Positions 1 through 25,963 of a stretch of DNA of 64,000 nucleotides are shown piece by piece (position 1 is the stretch's first letter; each line of letters opens with the position of its first letter). Position numbers and translations under genes: made by a program. The notes below the pieces were generated by a model that saw only the letters and a program-made list of their open reading frames with translations, was not told the DNA's origin and made no database searches. This DNA is from Maea johnstoni (taxonomy: Eukaryota > Annelida > Polychaeta > Spionida > Magelonidae), in the NCBI GenBank assembly GCA_963942565.1, contig OZ012697.1, forward strand, positions 13,848,943 to 13,912,942, read 5' to 3'.

Positions 1-568
1 CGCTTCTACATGTATATCAACGTTAAAACTTAATTTCTCGCCCGTCCGTGGCTCAATTCGAATGCAGTTTAGAACCGCTGCGGTTTAGATCAATAGAACC
101 GCCAGAATTCATTGTACTGGCCACTGAATTCTCATCAAAATCAGTTGCGAAATATGAATGAAAGTGGCCGCTACTACATGTATATCCACGTTAAAACTGA
201 ATTTCTCGCCTGTCCGTGGCTCAATTCTCGGCTCGCTTCCTGGTCATACCACGCCGTGGCCGCTACTATATCCAAGTTAAAACTTAATTTCTCGCCTGTC
301 TGTGGGTCAATTTTAATGCGGTTTAGATCGATAGAACCGCCAGAATTCATTGTACTGGCCATTGAATTCTCGTCAAAATCAGTTGCGAAATATAAATTTT
401 AAGACAGTTTAAAATCGTAATGTTTTGTATGCCATTAATTTTAGGTCAATCAATGCTTTATTTTGGCTTGGGGTCTTCTAAGATTTTGGTCAGAAGTAAA
501 AAAAAAATGAAATAATCCAAAGCTTCGCTCGCTTCCTGGCCATGCCAGCATCATATTAACAACTTTAG
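1..568 (+). repeat. Dispersed ~1-kb repeat, copy 1 (cut by window edge)
   Basis: This stretch is nearly the same as 2428-3106 in the same orientation. It shares the blocks around 'gaatttctcgcc', 'gcggtttagatcgat' and the right end 'cttcgctcgcttcctggcc'. Inside are two partial tandem copies of a ~125-bp block ending in 'tcagttgcgaaatat'. Short open frames in it exist in both copies but look like no known protein. The right end near 568 follows from where similarity to copy 2 stops; the left end is outside the window. The superfamily is not recognised. Confidence 0.75.
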
Positions 569-707
569 GTGTGAAAGGATGGCTAGTTTTGGAGCTAGCC
601 AAGCATTTTTGGGTTGGCATACCACAGCTGAAATTCACCCGTGAGTTTTGGAATTAGTTCACCGAGACCATATATATTAGAATTTATATATAGATATAGT
701 CCCATTG
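569..707. other. Spacer between repeat copy 1 and the MULE-like element
   Basis: Apparently single-copy DNA within this window, with an imperfect palindrome 'ttggagctagccaa' near 590-603. No gene is seen. Confidence 0.4.
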
Positions 708-1649
708 CTTCCCTATGGTATCAGGTCTTTATGGCCCACTACCCGAACGGCCCACTACCTGAACGGCCAATTTTCTGGTCACAACGGCCCCCTCCAGTTG
801 GTCATTATGGCCCACTCCTCCATAAAAAGGTGATATAAGGCAAGTTATTATTAATAAAACTTTGAATGAAAGAAATGGTAAAACATACATGAATTCAGTC
901 ATTTTAAGAGTGCTTTTAGGACTAATGATAGAGGTTTTAGGAAGGAAAGTGGGTCACCATTGTTTGCACTGCTCACAATTGTCAAGAACCTCCATTACTG
1001 AGTAGTGTACACTTTGGATTTGAAGTTTAGGGTATGACTAATAATGACTTTATGATATGAAAGACTGAAAGTACCCCAACCTTTCTTCACATTCTCGTTC
1101 TTTCCCCAATAGCAATAGTACTGACATGTAAACTACCAGAGCCCAATTATTATTTTTTTCCTAGAGTCTGAGCTCAATTATTTTTTTCACTGATTTTCAG
1201 GGCTCAAATATTTTTTTCAAAGAATTTCAGGGCACGATTATTTTTTTCAATTCTATACAGCCCCCTCCCCCCTGGATATCTAATGGTCAATGCCTAAAAT
1301 ATTCAGTGTTAAAACTGTCTTTTGAAATAAATTCATATGATTGATATGAAATATATGGGAGCGGTATGAGAATGGAGAGATGGTAACCACTGAGGTACTG
1401 TGGGAATGTGCCGGCCTCTACACTCCATGCCTATAGCCTTTTTCAAGGCTCCACAAAGGTCTTTTTTAAGACCAGGAAAAGAAACCATATATATTTCGTC
1501 AAATATAATGACTGTATTATGCTATAATCCTGAACTTACAGTCAAATGTTTACAAAATTCAGTTAGGAGTAATGTTTGCAGTTATGAGTTGTGCAAACAT
1601 TAGTACCATGCCTTGCAATAGACAAAATACTGCATGAACAAAATATATC

Positions 1650-1955
1650 ATTAATAAATACCAACTAAACATATATTTCATATCAATCATATGTATTTAT
1701 TTCATTCAGTCTTTCATATTATAAAGTCATTATTATTCATACCTTTAACAAATGTGTTTATTCTATGCAATTGAGAAAAAATGAATTCAGAAAGTATCAA
1801 TGTGTACCATCAGTATCCTACAATTTATTGCATTGGGTTCCACTCAACTCCTCTTTATTAATAAATACCAACAAAACATATTTCATATCAATCATATGTA
1901 TTTATTTCATTCAGTCTTTCATATCATAAAGTCATTATTAGTCATACCCTAAACT
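1650..1955 (+). repeat. Direct repeat inside the MULE-like element
   Basis: A ~95-bp block beginning near 'aaataccaac' occurs at about 1650-1745 and again at about 1860-1955. Each contains 'tttcatatcaatcatatg'. A shorter inverted relative lies at 1318-1350. The second copy overlaps the start of the right inverted arm. Confidence 0.65.
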
Positions 1956-2091
1956 CTAATCCAAAGTGTACACTACTCAGGAGGTTCTTGACAATTGTGA
2001 GCAGTGCAAACAATCACGATGGTGACCCACTTTCCTTCCTAAAACCTCTATCATTAGTCCTAAAAGCACTCTTAAAGTGACTAAATTCACG

Positions 2092-3106
2092 TAGTAGCGA
2101 GCGAAGCTCGAAAGGCCGTAGGCCTTTCGCGAAGCCTCGCAATCCGTCAATTGAGAGTGTGTGTATGTGAGTGTATATGACGTCACTATCACTATAAGAA
2201 ATACATACACGGACCCAGAAAGTTGTCACCGTCCCACGTGCAGGACAACAATATCACTCAACGTGCGGACGACTTCCGTTCTGGAGGATTTCTTTAGTAG
2301 GTTAAGTAACGACCGATTTCATTGGTCGACAATGACGTAATGTGCAGTACAACAATACCAAACACTTACATTTCATCCCATTGGATGAAAGGCATGAATG
2401 CACGTGCGTGAACGAAAGTGGCCGCTTCTACATGTATATCCACGTTAAAACTTAATTTCTCGCCCGTCCGTGGCTCAATTCGAATGCAGTTTAGAACCGC
2501 CTGAATTCATTCTACTGACCATTGCGGTTTAGATCGATAGAACCGCCAGAATTCATTGTACTGGCCACTGAATTCTCGTCAAAATCAGTTGCGAAATATG
2601 AATGCAATTCTATTATAATGCAGTTTAGAACCGCCTGAATTCATTCTACTGACCATTGCGGTTTAGATCGATAGAACCGCCAGAATTCATTGTACTGGCC
2701 ATTGAATTCTCGTCAAAATCAGTTGCGAAATATGAATGAAAGTGGCCGCTACTACATGTATATCCACGTTAAAACTGAATTTCTCGCCCGTCCGTGGCTC
2801 AATTCTCGGCTCGCTTCCTGGTCATTCCACGCCGTGGCCGCTACTATATCCAAGTTAAAACTGAATTTCTCGCCTGTCCGTGGGTCAATTTTAATGCGGT
2901 TTAGATCGATAGAGCCGCCAGAATTCATTCTACTGGCCATCGAATTCTCGTCAAAATCAGTTGCGAAATATAAATTTTAAGACAGTTTAAAATCTTAATG
3001 TTTTGTATGCCATTAATTTACGGTCAATCAATGCTGTATTTTGGTCAGAAGTACAAAAAAAATGATCATCCAAAGCTTCGCTCGCTTCCTGGCCATGCCA
3101 GCGTCA
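2092..3106 (+). mobile_element. ~1-kb insertion (dispersed repeat copy 2) splitting the right arm of the MULE-like element
   Basis: The left arm of the host element reads without interruption through 'cttaaaatgactgaattcat' and then 'gtatgttttacc' (on its complement). In the right arm the same string is broken after 'ttcacgta' at about 2091 and resumes at 'tatgttttacc' about 3105. The inserted block is the same family as 1-568. Its ends share an inverted motif GCGAGCGAAGCT, and the target repeat may be only TA. The superfamily is not assigned. Confidence 0.7.
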
Positions 3107-3402
3107 TATTATGTTTTACCATTTCTTTATTTAAAATCTTTATTAATAATAACTTGCCTTATATCAGCTTTTTATGGAGGAGTGGGCCATAATGACCAAC
3201 TGGAGGGGGCCGTTGTGACCAGAAAATTGGCCGTTCAGGTAGTGGGCCGTTCCGGTAGTGGGCCATAAAGACTAGGAACCTTCCCTATTATCGCTCGAAT
3301 GTGCACAAGAATGTCACCAGCTTTGTGCAGTGCTACTTGCAAAGAGAGCTGTGTACGGGATCTCTCCGATTCTTCTAGTCCTTCTCGACATGTTTGACTT
3401 AC

Positions 3403-3479
3403 AGAGATTTCGTGGTCTCCAGGATTTCCTGCAGTTCCTTTACGATTTCCCTCTCTCGTTGCTCGGCTTCGTCGGCCAT
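3403..3479 (-). CDS. First coding exon of an unidentified gene (continues off the left edge)
   Basis: On the minus strand an ATG at 3479-3477, preceded by 'gaagagaagca', opens a 25-codon frame (MADEAEQREREIVKELQ..., then EILETTKS). It runs into a perfect splice donor CT|GTAAGT at 3402-3401. The peptide is charged and helical, like the start of a coiled coil. Read without splicing it stops one codon later, so splicing is needed. The next exon would lie left of the window, so the first intron would span the MULE-like element. A CTCF-like motif lies 35 bp upstream of the ATG. I do not recognise the protein. The call rests on start context, donor quality and position downstream of vigilin on the same strand. 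Confidence 0.5.
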
Positions 3480-3513
3480 TGCTTCTCTTCTCGGTGATTA
3501 GTTTCGTACTCTG

Positions 3514-3528
3514 CCAATAGAGGGCAGC
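3514..3528 (+). promoter_or_regulatory. CTCF-like motif
   Basis: CCAATAGAGGGCAGC fits the CTCF core consensus CCASYAGRKGGCRS at nearly all positions. It sits just upstream of the start codon of the unidentified minus-strand gene, in the probable promoter. A similar motif in the same orientation is at 5922. Binding is inferred only. Confidence 0.35.
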
Positions 3529-3540
3529 ACTAACAATTTA

Positions 3541-5200
3541 TTCCGACTGTTAACCCATTAGAGACTGTGGTGAAGACACTAATTGTCCCATCACAATTTT
3601 AGGGATAATCTTTTTAACTAAAAGCAAATTGTCAAATTATCTCAAAGGAAACAGTTAATCGCACCATCTCCCTTAATTTCCTTCCGAATATTTTGTGAAG
3701 TTATGCTTATTTTATTCATATTCAGACTGGAAACATTTCATCATTCTCTTCCTTACCCAAGGCATGCCATGCATACCGGTAGTTAAAGCTGATGTTAGAA
3801 GTAGTACTGCTACTTTCAGGCTTAAGTAATAGTTATACAGTCCAAAAATATTTTGCCTCAATAGAAAGTGAAATTCAGTTATTTACAAGCTTAAGGTTTC
3901 ATGGGGCACAAATTGAATGGTCCCTTCCACTATCTTGACAGGTTAGATCTTCCATGATATTGAAGGTATGTTGAGCAAATTAAATGAGTTCTACTCAGAG
4001 AAGGGAACTTGGAGTAGGTTCTTATGTATCTATCAGCGCTTAAATTACGTGTAGTAGTACAAAATGGGTTTACATGATTTAGCTTGTTATTTATCAAGGA
4101 TTATTGCCAGTGTTTTAACCTTTCCAATGTTACTCTCATCTAATGTCAAGGATGCAACGATTTTTGAAAAACATCTAAACCCTGTCATGTTGGTATTCAT
4201 TGGATAGCTTTCGCGGAGTACTCTCAGATGAGTACCCATTTGCCAGGGTTTGTCATTTTCCAGGTTTTTTGCATCATTTTGTATTTGACCAAATTAGCCA
4301 CCAGCAGCATAAGGGTTAAGGCACTTTATCAGAGGCACTAACAGATAACATTCAGAAGAAAAATTGTTATTTTCAAAGTAAATGTTCTGGGCCTGGTTAG
4401 GTGGATTTTTTAACCATACCACTTTTCCCCAGTGCAAGGAGAATGTGATATTTTATGTAGAGCTATCCGCAACATTTATAATCGTCTAAACATGTGATAT
4501 GATACCTGTAGGCATATAGTGACAAGCTTTTTCTTCCAAGTTGTCACCGGAGACATATTGACTTACAGATTGAGATTGGAAATCCCTGTTGCCACTTGAC
4601 TGTTAGTGTCAAAAAAAATATATCTTTTGTCAATCAGGGCATTGTATTATTTGTTTTTGTGAAATATTTTGAGAAGATAATGGAATGACCTAATCAAATT
4701 AAGCAGTTTCTTGGAGGCCATATTTTCATTAAACCTGACTCTCTTCAAATAAATTCTGCTCTGATTCAAAGCTTTTATTTTTTCCTGGTTGAAGGGTTAA
4801 GTTATTGTCATGTGTATATTTTGTAAAAAGGTCCCTTACTCATTAAAAATAAATAGAAACAGAACTATTCCTTGTAGGGGTATCTAAATTCGAATAGCAT
4901 TTGTATTAATAACTTTTTCATGCCTAGAGCTTAACTTGAAAATAATCCAGAAATTTGAAAAAAAATTATCTAAGTTCTTAACTCAAATCTGTAATATATC
5001 TCCCTTAAGCGTTTTTTACATCTGTCAAATGAATTTTTACAAAGTAGTAGATCTGGTTCTAACTTGATATTCTCAGGGTTCCCTCCAGATGTCCTAATTT
5101 GATACAGACAGAGAAAACACCCTTACCACCAGAAATTAAAGTAATCCTGTGACAACTTATCTGTATTTGTTAACACTATGTGATATTCAGGCCTTTTTCG
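3541..5200. other. Intergenic DNA between the unknown first exon and vigilin
   Basis: Apart from the TTAA-flanked MITE at 4119-4315 I see no exon with credible frame and splice sites. The sequence is AT-rich and looks like decayed intergenic DNA; the proximal part probably holds the promoter of the gene starting at 3479. Confidence 0.5.
4119..4315. mobile_element. TTAA-flanked MITE (family TTAACCCTT), copy 1
   Basis: A ~197-bp unit bounded by TTAA at 4115-4118 and 4316-4319, with ends CCTTTCC and AAGGG. It shares 'ccaatgttactct', 'gagtactctcagatgagta' and 'ttagccaccagcagcat' with copies at 11590-11799, 24672-24867 and 54402-54591. The TTAA target and CCC-type ends fit piggyBac-like MITEs. 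It has no coding capacity. Confidence 0.65.
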
Positions 5201-5205
5201 CCGCA

Positions 5206-5508
5206 TCTAAGCCAGCAGGGCCTCCAAGCATTATTTGGACACCCACACCCTCAAAACTCATCCCTAAGGACAATTTTTGTGAGTTATTTCTTGAAATATC
5301 ATTTTAACCATACAATTGAATTTTATTAACCCAAATATAAATCTCATGCCACTGTTTAAGGAAATAATGCCTTCCTTAATTACGTAATTACATGTTTGTG
5401 GTTGAAAATCTGAGTGTATTGAGGTCTCCCCCGAAAAATATAATGGCCCAAAATTTTTACAATTGGCCATTAAGGCCAGCCACTTTTAAACTCCTGACCA
5501 AGACCCTA
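5206..5508. mobile_element. MITE with ends CTTAGCCAG / CTGGCTAAG (family A)
   Basis: About 300 bp starting 'ctaagccagcagggc' and ending 'ctgaccaagacc', with the inner phrase 'tttggacaccca' repeated inverted near the right end. Close relatives lie at 13027-13308, 19419-19682, 22684-22919, 23178-23474 (inverted), 25964-26269 and 27643-27972. The inverted ends and many copies mark it as a non-autonomous DNA transposon. Confidence 0.6.
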
Positions 5509-5519
5509 GTTCCTTACCA

Positions 5520-5740
5520 TTGAAGTTACCCTCTCTATCAAAAGATAACTATTATAATTATCATCCTTATTTAAGCACTTTTGAACATTATAGGTGGAAA
5601 GGGCGCTATATCAAACATCAAGTATTTTATCATTATCATCGCTTTTATTACTGTTTGGATAATAATAATGCTTTTGAAGGACGCTGTATCAAACATCAAT
5701 TATTATTATATTATTATCATTATTAATATTATGTTTGGAT
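5520..5740. repeat. ATT-rich tract with 'agcgccctat'-type repeat motifs
   Basis: ATT/ATC-rich sequence with two copies of a 'ggcgctatatcaaacatcaa'-like phrase (5601-5620 and 5680-5699). A similar 'tatagcgccctat' phrase next to ATA repeats occurs at 35840-35900. This looks like the tail of a dispersed SINE or MITE, not a gene. Confidence 0.45.
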
Positions 5741-5921
5741 AGAGGTCAGCTGGGCATTGTGAAGTGGAGGAAAAATACAGACACATGATTGCAGGGACTA
5801 GTATTATTTATTTACTATCTTCCCTGATTGTAGTAGGGAAGCATCAACTTCACCAATCCACATAAGTTATACATGACTCAGTTACAGCGAGTTTTCCATG
5901 CACTTCTAACTTATGCGCAAT

Positions 5922-5936
5922 CCAATAGAGGGCGCT
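5922..5936 (+). promoter_or_regulatory. CTCF-like motif
   Basis: CCAATAGAGGGCGCT matches the CTCF core consensus well and has the same orientation as the motif at 3514. It lies between the 3' end of vigilin and the next gene. This is an inference from motif shape only. Confidence 0.35.
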
Positions 5937-5939
5937 CTT

Positions 5940-6735
5940 TTACTTCTGCCCTCATTGTCTTCGTCCAACGAAACAAGAAATAGAGAATTCAATTAAATCC
6001 CCCCACCAAATTCACTTAAAGAAAATGCAGAGCAGCTCGACTGCGCGATGCCAACTGTCATGGCCGACATTGTGGTCGCAAAGGCAGCCGTGCCGCTATT
6101 CTCGGCCAATTGGAATGAGGACATATCATGCACATGTCCCGACCCCCCAATCATCATCAAATTCTTGCAATGCCAACTCTTTTACAATGATTTAAAAATA
6201 AAGTCACTTGTACATCTTCAACATCATTTTTTTTTTCACAATTGCATATTTCATTTTGGTATTGCAATATAATTGGTTTTCTATACAGGGTACAGGGAGG
6301 TAAGAATTGTCGTGTAAGAAGCTACTACTGATCTTAACACATGAATATGAAGCAGCGGGCTTAACACCACCAAAGGCACCAAATAAATCATTACTTTTAT
6401 ACAAGTATGCTGCTGATACAATAGACGTGACGTCAATCCAATGTAGAGTAGCAGTAATTAGTGTTGATTTGGCGAGCTGCTTTTTTGATATGTAATGAAT
6501 TTACACTTCATTATTATTTTTTTTTTTTGCATTGCAGTCATCTTGTTGACGCGTTGACCAATTGAGGCTAAGATTCACATGAAGGGCTAAAAATAACTGC
6601 TGCTAAAAAATAAAACCAACAAACCAGCACGGGTGGAGGATGCAGCAGTTCATCAATTGGCCACCAGGTGGCTGGTTTACTTATCCATTCCACAGTAAAA
6701 TGAGAAATGATCGATCAGTGCGGAAAAGTGTCATT
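5940..6735. other. Intergenic DNA past the vigilin 3' end
   Basis: A GC-richer patch at 6020-6130 carries a short plus-strand frame starting ATGCCAACTGTCATG that matches nothing I know. The rest is AT-rich. I do not call a gene here. Confidence 0.4.
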
Positions 6736-6913
6736 TTATCGCACGATTAATGAGACCGTTTTGTTGAGCACAAGATTAGGGATGGAGATGTCAGCAAAAG
6801 GGCGAGAGAGTACATACAGGGGTTCACACACACAGACAGAAAGCTGACGACGCAAAATCCCCTCTGGCGCATGAGACAATGAGAGATTTACGACTACGTT
6901 GATTCCAACAGCT

Positions 6914-6919
6914 TTTATT
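6914..6919 (-). terminator. Candidate vigilin poly(A) signal
   Basis: TTTATT on the plus strand gives AATAAA on the coding strand, 280 nt past the vigilin stop codon. It is the first canonical hexamer in the sense direction. A longer 3' UTR using a later signal cannot be excluded; vertebrate vigilin has a longer one. Confidence 0.45.
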
Positions 6920-7198
6920 TCTCCCTCCTTCCTCCGATCTTTGCTGATATGAATGAATAAATACTGTAGATTTTGTGGCTGCGATGACCGCAGATTCAGC
7001 ACTTTTCTAACGGTCTCGCATAGAGGAAATTTGTCGGTGCCGACTGAACTGCCGTTTCGTTTATGCTAGTTATGTGAGAAGCAGCAGTGAGACCTCCCAA
7101 ACAGCCCACCACAGCGCCGCCGCTAGAAGAGAGAATGTACATAATCAGCGCCGGCTCTGTGGTGAGCCGTGATTGGTCGTCTTGAGGGAGGGGTGGAG

Positions 7199-21937
<14,739 letters not shown>

Positions 21938-21971
21938 AGTCGGTAATCAGTTCCAAGTCATACAGTACAAT
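21938..21971 (-). other. HDLBP: Vigilin 5' UTR part of the first coding exon
   Basis: 34 nt between a strong acceptor (tctctttttcag) and the start codon. It shows that at least one upstream non-coding exon exists. Confidence 0.8.
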
Positions 21972-21984
21972 CTGAAAAAGAGAA

Positions 21985-22260
21985 AACAGAGATAAATATT
22001 TGATGATAATAATACTAGTAATGATAATAACAATATCAGTGTGAAACAGTATCTTTATCATTATTATCATCATTATTTAATTACCACTATTATTAAATAA
22101 TATACTAATAATAATAACTAACAATAATGATAATAGTAATGATAACAACAACAACAAATGATGCCAAGTGCTATTAATGGTAATGGCAATAAAATAAATG
22201 AAATAAAGACATGTACATTTAAATGTACATTAAAGTAATAATAATACATAAATAATACAT
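21985..22260. repeat. (ATA/ATG/ACA)n microsatellite tract in the long first intron
   Basis: Imperfect trinucleotide repeats (ataata, atgata, acaacaac) just upstream of the start-codon exon. Confidence 0.8.
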
Positions 22261-22289
22261 GTTCCATCATTTCAAAGCCTCCACAATGG

Positions 22290-22575
22290 AATTGAGTATT
22301 ATTTCCAGGGAGTCTAATTGCATCTTTAAAAGCTACTTGAAGGTGCTGTGCATAATAACCAGTAAGTACATCTTTGAGGCGCTCCTGTCTCCAGCTTATT
22401 TCGAGCCCTCATTAACCAGTATGTACATCTTTGAGCTCCCTGCAGAAATTTGAGCAGGAAAATTCAAAGGAGCCAAGCGCTCCTGTCTCCAGCTTATTTC
22501 AAGCCCTCATTAGCCAGTATGTACATCTTTGAGCTTCCTGCAGAAATTTGAGCAGCTTATTTCGAGCCCTGCAAG
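22290..22575. repeat. Tandem repeat of ~115 bp ('gctcctgtctccagcttatt')
   Basis: Two and a half units containing 'gctcctgtctccagcttatt', 'cagtatgtacatctttgagc' and 'ctgcagaaatttgagcag'. Related single copies occur at 24490-24665 and, more distantly, 36725-36830 ('agggagcccagagggctcc'). A small dispersed repeat of unknown class. Confidence 0.65.
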
Positions 22576-22683
22576 CCTATGAAAGAAGCATGCTTACTGC
22601 AGTGAGTGAGTGTCAGGGGCAGGTTTATGATAGAGGATGACAGATAAAGGGACAGCTGGTTAACCCATTCATGCTCAGCCATG

Positions 22684-22919
22684 CTCTTAGCCAGCAGGGC
22701 GTCTGGGGGTCTTTTAGGACGTGTACCCAAACCCTGAATAAGCACCCCTCAGAACACCCAATCTTTTTTGTGAGGATTTTTAAGAAATGTCAATAAATTT
22801 ATACATGTTTTGGTTGAAATTTTAGTATATTGTGGTCCCCCTTAAAAATTTGGACCCCCAAATATTTTACAATTGCCAATTTTGGGCACCTAGTTTTCTA
22901 AATCCTGGCTAAGAAACTG
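22684..22919. mobile_element. MITE family A copy
   Basis: Begins 'gctcttagccagcagggcg' and ends 'atcctggctaag'. See 5206-5508. Confidence 0.6.
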
Positions 22920-23177
22920 TGCTCAGCTGGCAATTGTTGTCCGGAACTATGACTCTTCTGACAAAAACTTCGGAATTGAGAAAGATTTTACAATTTTTTT
23001 GAAGGAGATGATCTTACTGACATAAATGGGTCAAGCAAGGACACCAATGATGCCTTCAGCAAGGACTACACATAAAAGAACCAGGGTTCTGTGAGTTGAT
23101 GACCGTGGGGATATGTTTGTTCAGAGACTGGTGGTGAAAGTTGCACCAGATGAACCGAGAGCCTCAAGTGTTCAATG

Positions 23178-23474
23178 CAGGTCTTAGCCTGGTTTTAGAA
23201 TCTGGGACTCCAAAATTGGCAATTGTAAAATCTTTTTGGGGTGTCCTTTTTTTAAAGACAGCAACAATGTACTCAGATTACAAACATAAACATGTCTTTA
23301 CTTAATGAAAGTAAGCATAATGCCTATATAAAAAGACATGGAAATTATATTGTGGCGAGATAATTCAATTTTATGCTTCAAATTTGACTTTTTAAGAAAT
23401 TCCTAATAAATTATTTTGGGTGTCCTGAAGGGAGATGTTTGAGTGTCCAAATGATGCCCTGCTGGCTAAGACTA
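23178..23474. mobile_element. MITE family A copy, inverted
   Basis: Opposite orientation to the others: 'caggtcttagcctgg' left, 'ccctgctggctaagac' right, with 'tgtccaaatgatgccctgc' near the right end. Confidence 0.6.
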
Positions 23475-23645
23475 TGGTGATAGCCACACCAGATAAAACT
23501 GCCTGGTCACATAACCAGTGATTGGCAATAGGACTATTTTAGGAGCTTTTGCTGCTGAACATTGTTCTAGGTGCCAAGACTATTATTGCTAGGATAAAGC
23601 TCACTAAGTGTTACTTAGGAAATGTTCATATGATGGCCCTATAGC

Positions 23646-23959
23646 CAGGGGCTTAGCTTTTAGCGAGGATTTAAAAACAGCTATTTCAAAATTGCTGCCT
23701 GTCCAGATTTAGCTAGGTACTAATCTACTTCAAATCCTTATATCAGCTACAAGTGATAGCCTAGCCATAGTATGTCAAAAAGGACAGTTTACACTTAAGC
23801 TATATCCTCGACAATGGTTTGTTAGGAAAATATTTGGCAATTACACCCTATAAGTCAAAATTGAAAAATCTCCATAAAAATGTTTGCCTGTCCAAACTGG
23901 CGGTTTTAGGAAACTACCTGTCCAAAAGACAGGCAGGACGGGTCCTGGCTAAGTCCCTG
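23646..23959. mobile_element. MITE family B, copy 2
   Basis: Full-length relative of 7728-8040 with ends 'caggggcttagc' and 'tcctggctaagtccctg'. Confidence 0.65.
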
Positions 23960-24671
23960 CCTATAGCAGTCATCAAAATAGAATCCGCTAGAATTAATAA
24001 GTACATGTATGCCAAATTGACTGAAGTGCCACCCAGCTGCATTGGGTATATACCTCCTCTGGCTAAAACGCTGAGGCTGTTACATTCGAAACTTCATATG
24101 ATAGCCCTACATATGTCTGAACAAAATGGAAACCAAGCTTACCAACCATAATTAATGAGTCCATGCCAAAGAGCTGAACTGCCTCTCAGCTGGAATGGTA
24201 GACTTGCTACAAGGCTGTGGTAGCTAGCCCTTTACTTAGTCTCACTGATCTACACAGAGTTGATGTTAGTCCAGATTTAGTTCTGTATTAATTCTCAAGG
24301 GGGACCCACTAGTACTACAAGTCTGTGTTAACTGGCTCCATCATAAGTCCCACTGGTCTACCCGAGTTGAATTTACTCCTGGATAGTTGGAACTAAATTC
24401 TCGAGGGGGACCCACTTTAGCTGTGTTTCATAACACAAACTGCAACCCCTGAAAACCGTGCTGCCATCTATAGGTTGAGAGAGACATCAAACCCAGGGAT
24501 AGAAATTAAGATTTTGGAGCCTAACTGCATCTTCTAAAGCTACCTAGGGATGATGTGTGTATAAACCAGTATGTCTTTGGGCTCCCTGCTGGAATTCGAG
24601 AATTAAGAAATGAGAAATTAAGGGAGCTTGGCTCCTGGCACCCCCTAATTTCAGGCCCTGAAACCTACTGA

Positions 24672-24867
24672 AACCTTCCAATGCCGAGGCTGAGGCTACT
24701 TTCATCCAAAGCACAAGGACACAAAGATTTTTGAAAATTTTCTAGTCCCTGTCATGTCGGTATTCACTGAGTAATCTCTGGTGAGTGCCCATGTGCCAGG
24801 ATTTCAGTCATTTTACGTTTTCTTTGCATAATTTTGCATTGGCCAAATTAGCCACCAGCATCAAGGG
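24672..24867. mobile_element. TTAA-flanked MITE, copy 3
   Basis: Shares 'ccaatgccgaggctgaggct', 'ttagccaccagcatcaaggg' and a terminal TTAA (24868-24871) with 4119-4315. Confidence 0.6.
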
Positions 24868-25260
24868 TTAACAGTCAGTATATATAGTGGTGGTGGCATG
24901 GCTGCGGACTAGGCTATTGTACTGGGTGTCCTGTATAAGGAGCCCCTAACAAAGTCCAGCCTGCTAAAGGTCAGCGAGTGTGTTAATCATGATACTGGAG
25001 ATTTAGGAACAATATCTACTTAGCTGATCTGCAACCCCTAGCACTGATAAGGACTGCCCTCTATTAGTACACAATGATACACACATGACCTTTGACCCCT
25101 TCCTCCATGATTGAGAAAAGGGGGAACTGTTTACAGGGGTGGACCGGCGGACATCACTGGAGCTTTACCATATCATATATAAACCTATGCCTACACCTAC
25201 ATAGGGGATTGTGGCCTACTGTTGGTCAGATTTCCAACTACCGTCACTATACAAATATAC

Positions 25261-25386
25261 AATGCCAGTGTGGGTATCCTGATGGAATGTCTCCCCGAGG
25301 GAAGATGGTTTTCCCCGAGGGCAGAGCCCGAGGGAAAACCATCTTCCCGAGGTGAGACATTCCATCAGGATACCCACACTGGCATG
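25261..25386. repeat. 126-bp near-perfect palindrome, copy 1
   Basis: Arms read 'atgccagtgtgggtatcctg' left and its complement 'caggatacccacactggcat' right, folding around 'gggcagagccc'. A second copy with arms reading the same way lies at 34768-34891. Each copy is the end of a larger repeat; the two larger repeats are inverted to one another. Confidence 0.9.
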
Positions 25387-25529
25387 GTTTATTTTATTTA
25401 TTATACCGAACAAACCCCATTTTGGTGAAATAACAATAAAAACAACAATTGATTTGTACAGGAATAAAACCATTTAATGAATACTCTTAAGAATTTCAAT
25501 ACATATACATATTTACAATTGTAGACCAA

Positions 25530-25835
25530 TGATGACTGGTGATTCACACATTCCCCGCTAGGCGTCACTAGTGACAACGGTAAACATGAAGGCCATCACT
25601 GAACATGATGACTGATGATTCACACATTCCCCGCTAGGTGTCACTAGTGACAACGGTAAACATGAAGGCCATCATGGATGGCATCAGTGAACATGAAGCC
25701 CATCAGTGAACATGATGACTGGTGATTCACACATTCCCCGCTAGGCGTCACTAGTGACAACGGTAAACATGAAGGCCATCACTGATGGCATCAGTGAACA
25801 TGAAGCCCATCAGTGAACATGATGATTGCCAACTG
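25530..25835. repeat. Tandem repeat, 77-107-bp units
   Basis: Three units begin 'gatgactggtgattcacaca' and contain 'cgctaggcgtcactagtgac' and 'catgaaggccatcactg'. Units 2 and 3 carry an extra 'gatggcatcagtgaacat' block. One unit's worth occurs inverted at 34560-34650, next to the other palindrome. Confidence 0.85.
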
Positions 25836-25963
25836 TTAACTCAGCCAATCACGGCTTACGATCTTCAAGTGAGGTATAATAATACATATTACAGTGCCAT
25901 CTATTCGATATTCACAATGGATGACATCTAAATAAGGCTGGGGAGGCAGTCTAGATACACCAT

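Larger units (their letters stand above)
718..3279. mobile_element. Mutator-like (MULE-type) non-autonomous DNA transposon with long inverted ends
   Basis: The outer ends match in inverted orientation ('GTCTTTATGGCCCAC' on the left, its complement on the right). They are flanked by a 9-bp direct repeat CTTCCCTAT at 708-716 and 3280-3288. The left arm runs 718-1069 (about 350 bp). The right arm is split into 1911-2091 and 3107-3279 by a younger 1-kb insertion. Long terminal inverted repeats with a 9-bp target duplication are typical of Mutator-like elements. No transposase frame is seen, so it is non-autonomous or a remnant. Confidence 0.75.

Noticed and set aside
6048-6272. Plus-strand frame starting MPTVMADIVVAKAAVPLF in a GC-richer patch
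   Set aside because: No recognisable domain and no convincing splice sites; it may be promoter-like DNA, but there is no support for coding.
25530-25835. Spaced repeats that might suggest a CRISPR-like array
   Set aside because: Units are 77-107 bp and directly adjacent, in an animal intron or intergenic context, with no spacers.
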